64,000 bases of DNA, from the NCBI GenBank assembly GCA_001543385.1, contig LPNH01000017.1:1-64000 (forward strand), given 5' to 3'. A program made the translations under genes and the position numbers. The notes under the pieces are model-generated. The model had not been told where the DNA came from and searched no databases. It worked only from the letters and a program-made list of their open reading frames with translations. Shown piece after piece: positions 51,859 through 61,608 of the stretch (the stretch's first letter is position 1; each line of letters opens with the position of its first letter). This DNA is from Candidatus Hemicellulosilyticus sp. P3. GTDB lineage: Bacteria; Bacteroidota; Bacteroidia; Bacteroidales; P3.

Positions 51859-52356
51859 ATGAACATCACCACCCGTTACGACAGTCCGCTCGGCGCCATC
51901 ACGCTGGTCAGTGCCGGCTGTGCGCTGACAGGGCTCTACTTTGACGGCCAGAAACACCGCCCCGATCTCCGACCCGGGCTGCACGAGGCCGACATCGACC
52001 TCCCCGTCTTCAGGCAGACAAAAGAATGGCTTGACATCTACTTCAGCGGCGGCATCCCTGCTTTTGTGCCGCCGCTGTCCGTGCAGGCGGGCGACTTCCG
52101 TCGCCGCGTGTGGGAAGCATTGCTTGCCATACCCTATGGCACCACGACAACCTACGGAGCCATAGCCCGCGCCATCGCCTGCGAGCGGGGCCTTCAGACC
52201 ATGTCGGCACAGGCCGTCGGCGGTGCTGTCGGCCGCAACCCCGTCGCACTCATCATCCCTTGCCACCGTGTCGTCGGCTCCGACGGTTCGCTGACGGGCT
52301 ATGCCGGCGGACTGGATCGCAAGCGGTGGCTCCTTCAGTTAGAAAGTGCCCTGTAG
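51859..52356 (+). CDS. ogt: Methylated-DNA-protein-cysteine methyltransferase
   Basis: 165 residues. Suicide repair of O6-methylguanine. Active-site PCHRVVGSDGSLTGYAGGLDRKRWLL, helix-turn-helix VWEALLAIPYGTTTTYGAIARAIA, and ALIIPCHR. The ATG at 51859 gives the usual N terminus (TTRYDSPLGAITLVS). The gene follows the peroxidase by 78 nt and may share its promoter. Symbol given by family; no Ada domain is fused. Confidence 0.94.
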   Translation: MNITTRYDSPLGAITLVSAGCALTGLYFDGQKHRPDLRPGLHEADIDLPVFRQTKEWLDIYFSGGIPAFVPPLSVQAGDFRRRVWEALLAIPYGTTTTYGAIARAIACERGLQTMSAQAVGGAVGRNPVALIIPCHRVVGSDGSLTGYAGGLDRKRWLLQLESAL

Positions 52357-52398
52357 CATACGTTGCGGCGGATCAGATCCATGCCGCCCCGCCGGAAA

Positions 52399-52776
52399 CT
52401 AATCCTCGTCGCGGCGGGCGTTCGGCACGGCAAAAACAACCGTTGCGACACCGGCCGCACCCACGATAGGGACAATTATCCGTGCCACCGAGCCCGCCGG
52501 TATAAAGACAAATGTTGAAAGCGTCACCATCACCGTCATCACCCCGACGGCTCCGGCCTTCTGCGTGGCGGTCATGCCGCCCCGTCGCTGATAGTTGCGT
52601 ATATACATCCCCAGCCACGACTTCAACAGCCACTGCTGCAGTCGCGGCGAGCTGCGGTAGAAAAGCCACGAGGCTAACAGTAGAAACGGTGTGGTGGGCA
52701 GCCCCGGCACCACAACGCCCAGTGCTCCCAATGCTACCGCCACCAACCCCGACACGATATAAAAATGCTTCTTCAT
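52399..52776 (-). CDS. YbaN/DUF454 family inner-membrane protein
   Basis: 125 residues. Motif ALGVVVPGLPTTPFLLLASWLFYRSSPRLQQWLLKSWLGMYIRNYQRRGGMTATQKAGAV defines DUF454 (YbaN). Two to three membrane helices. Function unknown. It is 42 nt downstream of a thioesterase gene. Confidence 0.92.
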   Translation of the reverse strand: MKKHFYIVSGLVAVALGALGVVVPGLPTTPFLLLASWLFYRSSPRLQQWLLKSWLGMYIRNYQRRGGMTATQKAGAVGVMTVMVTLSTFVFIPAGSVARIIVPIVGAAGVATVVFAVPNARRDED

Positions 52777-52818
52777 CGGCGCGTCACACCCTGATTGTCT
52801 TTCCTCCCGCCGGACCGC

Positions 52819-53220
52819 TCACAGCTGCTTAATGCGTCCGTAAAGCTCCGGGAAGCGTGTCTCCAGCGCCACCGGACGTCCCTTCTCCAAAAAACAGTGC
52901 GTGCTGGTGGCCGTACAGACCGTTCTGCCCGCCACCTGCATCGTATACGAAAAAGTGATCTTCAGCGGAGTCATCTCCGCCACAGCCACCTGTATCTCGA
53001 CAATGTCCTTAAATGTGGTGGAGTGCTTGTACCGGCAGTCGACGGCGACAACCGGCGAGACAACCCCTTCCGCCTCCATCCGGTCGAATCCATATCCGAT
53101 CTGGTCCATCCAGTCCACCCGCGCCTCTTCCATAAAGCGGACATAATTAGAATGATGCGTGATACCCATACGGTCGCATTCATAATATTTCACCTCGTGT
53201 CGATAAGGTCGTATTTCCAT
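52819..53220 (-). CDS. Acyl-CoA thioesterase, hot-dog fold (YbgC/FadM-type)
   Basis: 133 residues. The hot-dog motif YYECDRMGITHHSNYVRFMEEARVDWMDQIGY contains the catalytic Asp and the His-His-Ser-Asn-Tyr stretch. The later VDCRYKHSTTFKDIVEIQV fits 4-hydroxybenzoyl-CoA thioesterase-like proteins. Hydrolyses acyl-CoA thioesters. 36 nt after the metallophosphoesterase gene. Confidence 0.92.
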   Translation of the reverse strand: MEIRPYRHEVKYYECDRMGITHHSNYVRFMEEARVDWMDQIGYGFDRMEAEGVVSPVVAVDCRYKHSTTFKDIVEIQVAVAEMTPLKITFSYTMQVAGRTVCTATSTHCFLEKGRPVALETRFPELYGRIKQL

Positions 53221-53256
53221 TTTTTAGTCTGATTTATTGCTTGTATCACAATCAAG

Positions 53257-54387
53257 TCACTGTGCGGCACCCGTTGTCTCCACTGTCCCCGGCATCAAAT
53301 TGATAACCACATATTCCGACTGCGTGCCGATACGGTATTTGGCACCCCATATACCCAGTCCGGAACTGACATAATAAGTCGTCGCGCCCTTTCTTAGCTC
53401 TCCCCATGAGCATTCGTACAGCGCGTCGGTAATCCACGACAGCGGCCAGATCTGGCCACGGTGCGTATGTCCGCTGATCTGCAGGTCTACACCCGCTTGC
53501 CCGGCCTCCTCCAGATGGTAAGGCTGGTGGTCCAAAAGGACAGCAAAAGCCGCCGGCCGGAACACAAACTCGTCGATACCCTTGCGGCGGGAGTTGGTGC
53601 GGTCGTCGCGTCCTGCAATGTCGACATCCCCGGCGTTGACCACTGTGTCGCGCAACAGCGTGATGCCTGCCTCGCTATAAAATTGCTCCACTTCGCCCGG
53701 TGAATAATATGCTGCATAATACTCGTGATTGCCCAAGCAGGCATAGACGGGCATCTGCAGCCCGCCGAGCCCCTCGGCCATGTCCTCATGCAGCAAGGGC
53801 CTCATCGAGCGGTCAATCAAGTCGCCGGCCATGAGCAACATGTCGCCGCCCTCGTGGTTGAGCATTGCCACCCAGCGGTCGAGGTCGGCGCGGCGGTTGT
53901 GGTAGCCGAGATGCAGGTCGCTCACGGCAAGCACCTTCACGGGGTGGTCTACCTTGCCGTGGGTGTCGATAGTCAATTCCACACGCCGTTTGTGCTCGTA
54001 GTGAAGACTGGCATAAACAAACAACAATGCCATGGCCGCCGACAATACTCCCGTCGACACCCATGAGTCGCGAATCCATGCCGTCGGCAGCACATGTAAC
54101 AGCCGCAGCAGGTCGGCCGCCAGAAAAAACAAGAAAAGATAAAAGATGACAACCAGCCCCTTGTTGCCCGCGTTGTATACCGCCACGGCAAGGCCGTAAG
54201 GCACTCGGTCCAGATAGCGGGTCAGTGAAAACACAGCCATAGCCACACAGGCGGCTTCCACTCCCACCAGCGTCCACCTCATCCACGCCACGGGCGGAAG
54301 CATCCACAGGTGCCACCCCGTATATCCCGTCAACAACAGCAACAACAGCAAAATAACAGCCATCTTCCAATCCTGGTTACATCCCAT
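53257..54387 (-). CDS. Membrane-anchored metallophosphoesterase
   Basis: 376 residues. Four to five N-terminal membrane helices, then a calcineurin-like phosphoesterase: VLAVSDLHLGYHN (D-x-H), LLMAGDLIDRS (GD), ACLGNHEYY (GNHE), LQISGHTHRGQIWP (GHTHxGQ) with all metal ligands present. Close to the YaeI/UDP-sugar-hydrolase-like group. Substrate unknown. Start at 54387 or the Met eight codons later, before the first helix. Confidence 0.9.
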   Translation of the reverse strand: MGCNQDWKMAVILLLLLLLTGYTGWHLWMLPPVAWMRWTLVGVEAACVAMAVFSLTRYLDRVPYGLAVAVYNAGNKGLVVIFYLFLFFLAADLLRLLHVLPTAWIRDSWVSTGVLSAAMALLFVYASLHYEHKRRVELTIDTHGKVDHPVKVLAVSDLHLGYHNRRADLDRWVAMLNHEGGDMLLMAGDLIDRSMRPLLHEDMAEGLGGLQMPVYACLGNHEYYAAYYSPGEVEQFYSEAGITLLRDTVVNAGDVDIAGRDDRTNSRRKGIDEFVFRPAAFAVLLDHQPYHLEEAGQAGVDLQISGHTHRGQIWPLSWITDALYECSWGELRKGATTYYVSSGLGIWGAKYRIGTQSEYVVINLMPGTVETTGAAQ

Positions 54388-54411
54388 CCCAATTGAGTGA
54401 TAGAGATACAA

Positions 54412-54545
54412 ACATTCTTCTAAAACGCAATGTCAGGCTATTTATTGCATCCTTCCCCCGCTCGCTAATGGCGGAGGAATAGACCATAAAAGACAATAGT
54501 ATGAAATGTCAGCCTGACGATCGATGTGGATTTAAATTTTTTTCG
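54412..54545. other. Structured intergenic segment before the tracrRNA
   Basis: Contains a 9-position hairpin at 54453-54479 (TTCCCCCGC/GCGGAGGAA, one mismatch) enclosed by an 8-bp inverted repeat GTCAGGCT (54432-54439)/AGCCTGAC (54511-54518). No reading frame seen. Confidence 0.4.
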
Positions 54546-54553
54546 TATCTTTG
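54546..54553 (+). promoter_or_regulatory. -7 promoter element of tracrRNA
   Basis: TATCTTTG, placing the transcription start at about 54558-54560, exactly the first base of the anti-repeat. Confidence 0.7.
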
Positions 54554-54558
54554 TAGCG

Positions 54559-54642
54559 CTTTTTAAGCAATTCACAATAAGGATTATTCCGTTGTGAAAA
54601 CTACTAAGAGGGCGGAGTTTCAAGCTCCGTCGTCTTTTTATA
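54559..54642 (+). ncRNA. tracrRNA of the type II-C CRISPR system
   Basis: The first 19 nt (54559-54577) are the perfect complement of repeat positions 2-20 (CTTTTTAAGCAATTCACAA). They are followed by a bulge region, a hairpin GGCGGAG/CTCCGTC (54611-54631, one G-T pair) and a run of T ending near 54640. Transcribed on the plus strand, the same sense as the array and opposite to cas9-cas1-cas2. The 3' end may extend: a further palindrome TATAATAGGAA/TTCCGTATTATA lies at 54638-54663. The anti-repeat end TTCACAA can also pair in cis with TTGTGAA (54592-54598). Confidence 0.85.
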
Positions 54643-54703
54643 ATAGGAAGTGTTCCGTATTATAATGCAGGGGTTTCGCAGTCGAAAAGTGAAGATGGGA
54701 ACA

Positions 54704-54750
54704 GTTGTGAATTGCTTAAAAAGAAAACATCGATATTGGTTCTTTGACAT
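54704..54750 (+). repeat. Orphan CRISPR repeat between tracrRNA and array
   Basis: 47 nt identical to the array repeat except T to C at position 28. It lies 172 bp before the first array repeat and 127 nt after the tracrRNA anti-repeat, to which it is complementary. The next 30 nt (54751-54780) look like a single spacer with no repeat after it. Confidence 0.85.
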
Positions 54751-54765
54751 CAGGTCAGTCGAGAA

Positions 54766-54864
54766 TCAATGAAACGCATAGAAAAATGAAATAATGAGAA
54801 AAATAACAATAAAAGAAATTGATAAAATAAGTAATGCAGCAGCAAAATAGAATAACTTTTTCAT
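54766..54864 (-). CDS. Very small hydrophobic ORF inside the CRISPR leader region
   Basis: 32 residues: KKLFYFAAALLILSISFIVI then FLIISFFYAFH, i.e. a positive N terminus and one long membrane helix. It has a consensus -7 element (54880-54887) 15 nt upstream. It overlaps the 30-nt sequence next to the orphan repeat. It could be a membrane peptide (type I toxin-like or CRISPR-guard toxin) or merely the leftover signal peptide of a lost exported protein. No homologue is claimed. Confidence 0.4.
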   Translation of the reverse strand: MKKLFYFAAALLILSISFIVIFLIISFFYAFH

Positions 54865-54879
54865 ATTAGTTTTTTTCTA

Positions 54880-54887
54880 CAAATATA
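54880..54887 (-). promoter_or_regulatory. -7 promoter element reading away from the array
   Basis: Minus-strand TATATTTG, directing transcription through the small ORF and antisense to the orphan repeat. Confidence 0.5.
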
Positions 54888-54922
54888 CATTAAATATTAC
54901 TTAGTATTAGATACAGATGCGT

Positions 54923-55981
54923 GTTGTGAATTGCTTAAAAAGAAAACATTGATATTGGTTCTTTGACATTATCTTCAACATCCAATTTTTGAAGAGCAAG
55001 TTGTGAATTGCTTAAAAAGAAAACATTGATATTGGTTCTTTGACATTGCAGAGGCGGCAGTTAAGTATATCATCAACGTTGTGAATTGCTTAAAAAGAAA
55101 ACATTGATATTGGTTCTTTGACATTGAGCGGTGCAAGTTCTCTTTGCCAGTTGAAGTTGTGAATTGCTTAAAAAGAAAACATTGATATTGGTTCTTTGAC
55201 ATTTTTGCAAAGCCTGTCATTGATTTCATCATGGTTGTGAATTGCTTAAAAAGAAAACATTGATATTGGTTCTTTGACATTCACCAAGCGTGGCATCTGC
55301 AAGGGCAGCCGGTTGTGAATTGCTTAAAAAGAAAACATTGATATTGGTTCTTTGACATTAGCCCCTCGTTGCGTCCCTTCTGGCACACGGTTGTGAATTG
55401 CTTAAAAAGAAAACATTGATATTGGTTCTTTGACATTACGGAGCCTTACCTGTGTATGCAGTACGCGTTGTGAATTGCTTAAAAAGAAAACATTGATATT
55501 GGTTCTTTGACATTTATCCACCAATCAAAAAAAACTGCAGCCAAGTTGTGAATTGCTTAAAAAGAAAACATTGATATTGGTTCTTTGACATTGCTGTGTG
55601 GACGTTGGCAATTGTCTTGTTGGTTGTGAATTGCTTAAAAAGAAAACATTGATATTGGTTCTTTGACATTAGAACCGGGCGCGTTGCTGCAACTGACCGT
55701 GTTGTGAATTGCTTAAAAAGAAAACATTGATATTGGTTCTTTGACATTTTCTTCCATAGTTTCCATTTGCGAGAACTAGTTGTGAATTGCTTAAAAAGAA
55801 AACATTGATATTGGTTCTTTGACATTTTGGAGACGTTAAAGCAAGGCGCTAAAGAGTTGTGAATTGCTTAAAAAGAAAACATTGATATTGGTTCTTTGAC
55901 ATTGCTTCGAGTGTATTCCTGAACGATGCACAGGTTGTGAATTGCTTAAAAAGAAAACATTGATATTGGTTCTTTGACATT
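54923..55981 (+). CRISPR. Type II-C CRISPR array, 14 repeats and 13 spacers
   Basis: Repeats start at 54923, 55000, 55078, 55156, 55234, 55312, 55390, 55467, 55545, 55623, 55701, 55779, 55856 and 55934. Each is 47-48 nt, beginning GTTGTGAATTGCTTAAAAAG and ending GGTTCTTTGACATT; I saw no variation among the 14. Spacers are 29-30 nt and all different. The crRNA sense is the plus strand, because the 5' part of the repeat pairs with the tracrRNA and a terminator with a plus-strand U-tract follows at 56034. The leader would be the AT-rich 54781-54922 on the left. No spacer could be matched to a target here. Confidence 0.98.
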
Positions 55982-56033
55982 ACGATGTCAGTAATAATAT
56001 GATATACAATGTTCTAAACGCTGTCAAAGAATG

Positions 56034-56066
56034 AAAAAATCTCGCCCGAAAAGGCGGGATTTTTTG
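56034..56066. terminator. Bidirectional terminator between array and cas operon
   Basis: Stem AAAAATC-T-CGCC/GGCG-G-GATTTTT around a CGAAAA loop, with U-tracts in both directions. It ends the array transcript on plus and the cas9-cas1-cas2 transcript on minus. Confidence 0.85.
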
Positions 56067-56113
56067 TTTTCGGCATACTCTTTTCTAATCCTGATCCCCC
56101 CCTCCCCCCCCCC

Positions 56114-56246
56114 AACCGGTCAATCGGATTTATGCCAGATACGTCAAGGCGGCAGACAAGATGCCGGAAGAAATGCTGATAAGGCTAAATAACCCCTAAA
56201 AGCGGACAGCATGCTGAAAAGTCATTCGAATGACCGATTGGGGATT
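56114..56246 (+). mobile_element. MITE/REP-like element, family II copy 2
   Basis: 133 bp starting AACCGGTCAATCGG and ending GACCGATTGGGGATT. The interior shares GACAAGATGCCGGAAGAAAT and GCTGATA with copy 1 (45548-45746), in opposite orientation. Directly preceded by C7-T-C10 and directly followed by the cas2 3' end. Confidence 0.65.
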
Positions 56247-56260
56247 GTTTGACGGCGGTG

Positions 56261-57500
<1,240 letters not shown>

Positions 57501-57506
57501 GGGGCG

Positions 57507-60500
57507 TCAGTATTCTCCTATCTGGACAATGCGTCCGATATGGTCTATTCGTACTTTTACAATTCCTTTCAGATTGTTCAGTGATTGGATCCTTTTCCAG
57601 GTGATGCCTTGCAGCTCTTTCTTGTCTTCGACGGTGGTTTCCAAATGATGGCGAAAAACATAATACTTGCTCGACATTTTTTGCACCCGGTACAGGTTTG
57701 GACTGATGCGGCTGTAGTTGCGTTCGTCGGTGAGGTCGATTTCGTCCGGGTTGAATCCTTGTGCAGGGTTGGGAAAGACGAAATATTCGTTTTGTTTCAG
57801 CGTGAACAGGAATTGCCAACCTTTGTCCTTGTTGTACTCTTTGTCGATGACGGGCAGCCCAAGTTCCGTCACGCGGGCCACGGCCTCATAGAAAGAGACG
57901 ATGTGTTCTTGCAGATTGCCGTCGGCATCCTGGAAAATGGCTACATGGTGATTGTTCATCAGTCTGACAAAATCGCTGGGCATGGGCTTTCCGTTGGTGT
58001 CGAGGATGGGACGGCCCTCTTTGTCGTGTTTATGGTGAAGTGGTTCGCCCGATATGTTTTCTGCTGTGGTCACACGTTTGATGGCGATGCCTTTTTCTTG
58101 ATTCAGCCAGATGGGGTTGTTGTCGAGATTGGCGAATGCCTTGGCGGCATCACCGCCATACGCATCCAAACGTGCTTGCAGGATGTGTTGGATACCTTTG
58201 TCCAGCACTTTGTTGATGTTGAGGTCTTTGTTGACGGCTCTGCGAATGGTGTGCTGGGGTTCTAACCGTTGGATGGTCACTTCCGCAGGCACATGTTCCG
58301 TGTGCGCTTGGTCGATCCATACGGGGGCCTTTTCAAGGCTGTTTTTGCCTGTGAAGGCTTTTTTCGGATCGTTCCCGCAGGCTTCGAGACGTTGGCTTAG
58401 GGCTTGGCGGAAAACTGGGTTCTGCACTTGTCCGATGATTTCAGCAGTCATCTTGCCGTCTACGGCGATGGTCTTGGTGTGTGGCAGGAGGATGGACCCG
58501 TAGACGGTTGCGTCGTGTAGTTGACCCCGGGGCGTGAGTTGTATTCTGTTTCGGCGGCCTCCTTTGGTTTTTGTGGTGTTGTTGTTACGGGTGACAACTT
58601 TGTTTTTGGCTTTGATGGAGACGAGAATCATCTCGAGGTGACGCTTGGCTTCGGATCTGAAGTTGTGGGCAATGGGTGAGATGAATCGCAAGTGGCCGTT
58701 GGCATCGCGTTCGAGAAATCTGCGTTCTATCGATCGGATGTCGTCTTCACTGCGTGCGTTGAGGTGGTTCAGATAGCTGATGTAGGCTGGTTTTGTAAAA
58801 GCAATGGTCAGTGCATCCATGGCGTGGTGGCGATGGTCGTTGCGCTTGGTCCAGTCGGTGATGCGCCGTATTTGTTGTCCGTCGCGACCGTTGATGACTG
58901 TTGTCAGGCCTTGCCGTTCATATTTATCCCAGTTGAGCTCTTGCATGACGTCAACCAGTTGCCAATCCTGACGGAGACGGTCGGTGACACTGCCGGTGGT
59001 GGCGGTGACGACACGTGCCACATCGCGTAGCATTTCCTGTGCTTTGCGTGAAATATATTGTGTGTTGCGTAGGTCGCGTTCAATGAAGTCGTTTGGGATC
59101 TCAGCTTCGGTCATTTTAAGTTTTTTGGCCTTTGCTTGAGATATGGCGCCGCTTTTGAGCAGGTCGTTCACTCTTTTTTTGTATTGTTCGACTTCATTTT
59201 CACCATATTCGTTTCTGACAAAGTCAATGGCGGTGGTGTTGCTTTTCTTGATGTTGACATCGCGGTACTCCAATGTTTTGTTGGAGAACGAGTCGTCGAA
59301 AAGGCGGGCTTGCGGGATGATGTGCTCGATGTCGATTTCTTTGCTGAAGAGTTTTTCTTGTGGGATGTATATGTTGGAATAGAGTGTCTTATATCCGTTG
59401 CCGGACAACTCTTGATAGAGGCGGTAACGGATAATGTCGTTTCGGCTGACGTGCGTGAGCCCGAATTCTTTTTTCAGGATTTGCTGGATTCGCTCGCTTT
59501 CTTTTGTGTTGCGGTTGATGGCTTCGAATATTGCTTGTCGGCCGAGTGCGTTGTTTTTTAATTCGCGTGCCAGTTCGATGCGAATCTCGTCAGGACGGCC
59601 GTATGTGTCGATAATGCTGTTCACGACATTGACCATCTGGTTGAGGATTTTTTCCACTACCGGGTTTCGCAGGCTGTTTTTCGGGAGTTGCTCCAGATGG
59701 TCTTTCAACGGACGGTTTTTGTTTTCCTCGCGTGTCAGCGACTGTTCGGAGTGTTTGTATCCGGCCAATGCGCAGGCTTCGCTGTAAATGTGTCCGGCTT
59801 TCATGAAGGGCAGTATGCGCTTGAGGGCTTTGCTGGATATTCCGCAGTAGTCGTCTTCAAGATGGACGTTGGCAAACAGGCGGGCGTACTCTTGGGGAAG
59901 ATTGAGTAGCGACATCAGGCGTTCTACCAGTTTTGTATCGCCGGTGGTCGAGTTGTCGCCCTCGAATGAGTATATCAGGTGCCACAGCCGCATCTGCGAT
60001 TCCTGTTCGAGATCGTCGGCATCGGTGTCGAGGTTAAGCCAGTCGGTTGCAAACCCCAGTCCACCAAATACGGACCGAATGATGTTATGTATATCGTCGG
60101 CGGGCATTTTTCCGAAGTCGTAATCACCATGTCCGCTGATGGAAACAATTTCTTGGGCAGCCTTGAGCAGATTGGACATGGTGCGGTCGCCTTCAAGGCT
60201 GGCAAAGTTCATATCCACCCCTTTGGCTTTCACAAAGAGCATCTTCAATGCGTCACGCTTGCTGATTTTTTCTTTATAAAGCAGTTCTTTGCTGAGGATG
60301 CTTTTCTGCTCTTCGTTGAGAACATAAGTTTTGTTATCAACGGTGACGGTGACGTTGTTGAGTACCTGCCATATTCTGAAATGCTGGAATAAAGGCGACG
60401 ATTTGGGACATACTTTGCGATGTTCGAAAGGGCAGTTGGCAACAAGCCATTTTTGGGATTTCAGTCTTCTTTGATAAAAGATGATGATATCGCGAATTTC

Positions 60501-61562
60501 GTGCTTGAGGGCGGCGGTCAACTCCGGATGGTAGTGTGCCTGCGTTTCCCATAGTTGTTCAAATTCGTCGAGATAGTCTTGTCGATAGAAGGGTTGGTTT
60601 TTGAGGCTCTTATTGGGGTCTCTGTCCAGTTGCTGCATGAGATATTGACCTACCGTCTGATGATTGATGAATAGAGCCTTGCTTCTGTCGCTAATGGCTC
60701 CCAGGTAGCCGCTGCTGCTGTTAATCTGGCCGTTGACTTCGGCTATCACGGTGGCGAGCTCTTCTGCGGTCAGGGCTCTTTCAAGCGCCCCGCAGCGAAG
60801 CTCGAACAGTTGTTTGTTGCGTTCGTTCCGGTTGCCTTTTATGTCTGCCGTGAATATACCGTGGGTCTTCAAAAAGATTTTAGTGGTTCCTGTTTTGCTT
60901 TGGTCAATGATGGCGGAACGGAGGCTGTGGGTTAGAATATTTTCGTGGTATTCATATTGATATGCCCAGATTTTGTCTAATTCTTCCTGCAGGTCGGAAC
61001 GGTAAAAATCAGGGATGTATTTTTTCCCGTCCTTTAAAAGGTTATATGCGTATTGGCCTGGAGTCAACCCGGAATCGTAAAGTTCGCGGGCGATATCAAG
61101 ATTATTGACGAAGCTACCGTCTTCGTCGTGTTTCATTTTACGGCTGCTTTTATAGCCCCTTTTCTTGTTGAGCATCAGTAACACTCTGGCAAATTGTTCC
61201 AGTGTGATTTCTTTTGTGGCGGCTTCCGCCCGCAGTCGGTAGGTCTCAAACGTGCTGTTATTGCCCTGTTCGGACAGCAGTGTCTCGTCTGTTATCCATC
61301 CCTGTGTTTTGAGCAGTGAGACGAGGTTGGCACGACGAAGTTTGTATCGCTGCAGATTTCGGCGCATACTCCGTTTCAGTGTTCGATCTGCATTGGTGGT
61401 GATGGGTTTGCCCTTTTCAAAATTGTTTTGTTCGTCAACGGTGAGGGGGTTGACCCGGACACCCAGACGGATGATGGATGACGATTCCCGCTCATTTTCC
61501 GCTTCGTTAACCACCGCCCATCCGATGCTGTTGGTCCCTAAGTCGAGTCCTAAAATCTTCAT
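57507..61562 (-). CDS. cas9: Type II-C CRISPR effector nuclease Cas9
   Basis: 1351 residues, long for II-C but usual in Bacteroidota. RuvC-I LGLDLGTNSIGWAVV (Asp7), Arg-rich bridge helix (61-77, KRSMRRNLQRYKLRR), RuvC-II IRIELARELKNN (about 660), HNH IDIEHIIPQARLFDDSFSNK (catalytic His about 745) and RuvC-III DHRHHAMDALTIAF (about 910). All nuclease residues are present. The C-terminal about 300 residues form the wedge/PAM-interacting region, ending VRIDHIGRIVQIGEY. First gene of the minus operon cas9-cas1-cas2; guide RNAs are on the other strand. The PAM cannot be read from sequence. Confidence 0.98.
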   Translation of the reverse strand: MKILGLDLGTNSIGWAVVNEAENERESSSIIRLGVRVNPLTVDEQNNFEKGKPITTNADRTLKRSMRRNLQRYKLRRANLVSLLKTQGWITDETLLSEQGNNSTFETYRLRAEAATKEITLEQFARVLLMLNKKRGYKSSRKMKHDEDGSFVNNLDIARELYDSGLTPGQYAYNLLKDGKKYIPDFYRSDLQEELDKIWAYQYEYHENILTHSLRSAIIDQSKTGTTKIFLKTHGIFTADIKGNRNERNKQLFELRCGALERALTAEELATVIAEVNGQINSSSGYLGAISDRSKALFINHQTVGQYLMQQLDRDPNKSLKNQPFYRQDYLDEFEQLWETQAHYHPELTAALKHEIRDIIIFYQRRLKSQKWLVANCPFEHRKVCPKSSPLFQHFRIWQVLNNVTVTVDNKTYVLNEEQKSILSKELLYKEKISKRDALKMLFVKAKGVDMNFASLEGDRTMSNLLKAAQEIVSISGHGDYDFGKMPADDIHNIIRSVFGGLGFATDWLNLDTDADDLEQESQMRLWHLIYSFEGDNSTTGDTKLVERLMSLLNLPQEYARLFANVHLEDDYCGISSKALKRILPFMKAGHIYSEACALAGYKHSEQSLTREENKNRPLKDHLEQLPKNSLRNPVVEKILNQMVNVVNSIIDTYGRPDEIRIELARELKNNALGRQAIFEAINRNTKESERIQQILKKEFGLTHVSRNDIIRYRLYQELSGNGYKTLYSNIYIPQEKLFSKEIDIEHIIPQARLFDDSFSNKTLEYRDVNIKKSNTTAIDFVRNEYGENEVEQYKKRVNDLLKSGAISQAKAKKLKMTEAEIPNDFIERDLRNTQYISRKAQEMLRDVARVVTATTGSVTDRLRQDWQLVDVMQELNWDKYERQGLTTVINGRDGQQIRRITDWTKRNDHRHHAMDALTIAFTKPAYISYLNHLNARSEDDIRSIERRFLERDANGHLRFISPIAHNFRSEAKRHLEMILVSIKAKNKVVTRNNNTTKTKGGRRNRIQLTPRGQLHDATVYGSILLPHTKTIAVDGKMTAEIIGQVQNPVFRQALSQRLEACGNDPKKAFTGKNSLEKAPVWIDQAHTEHVPAEVTIQRLEPQHTIRRAVNKDLNINKVLDKGIQHILQARLDAYGGDAAKAFANLDNNPIWLNQEKGIAIKRVTTAENISGEPLHHKHDKEGRPILDTNGKPMPSDFVRLMNNHHVAIFQDADGNLQEHIVSFYEAVARVTELGLPVIDKEYNKDKGWQFLFTLKQNEYFVFPNPAQGFNPDEIDLTDERNYSRISPNLYRVQKMSSKYYVFRHHLETTVEDKKELQGITWKRIQSLNNLKGIVKVRIDHIGRIVQIGEY

Positions 61563-61608
61563 AATGTACCGTTAGTGTATTGTTTGATGCAACAATGATA
61601 TAGAGGTG

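Noticed and set aside
54704..54750. Orphan repeat as the anti-repeat of the tracrRNA
   Set aside because: It is in the same sense as the array repeats, so it cannot pair with crRNA; the true anti-repeat is 54559-54577.
54975..55825. Open frames on the minus strand through the CRISPR array giving repeated MSKNQYQCFLFKQFTT
   Set aside because: They are the translation of the CRISPR repeats; spacer-dependent frame and perfect DNA periodicity show they are not genes.
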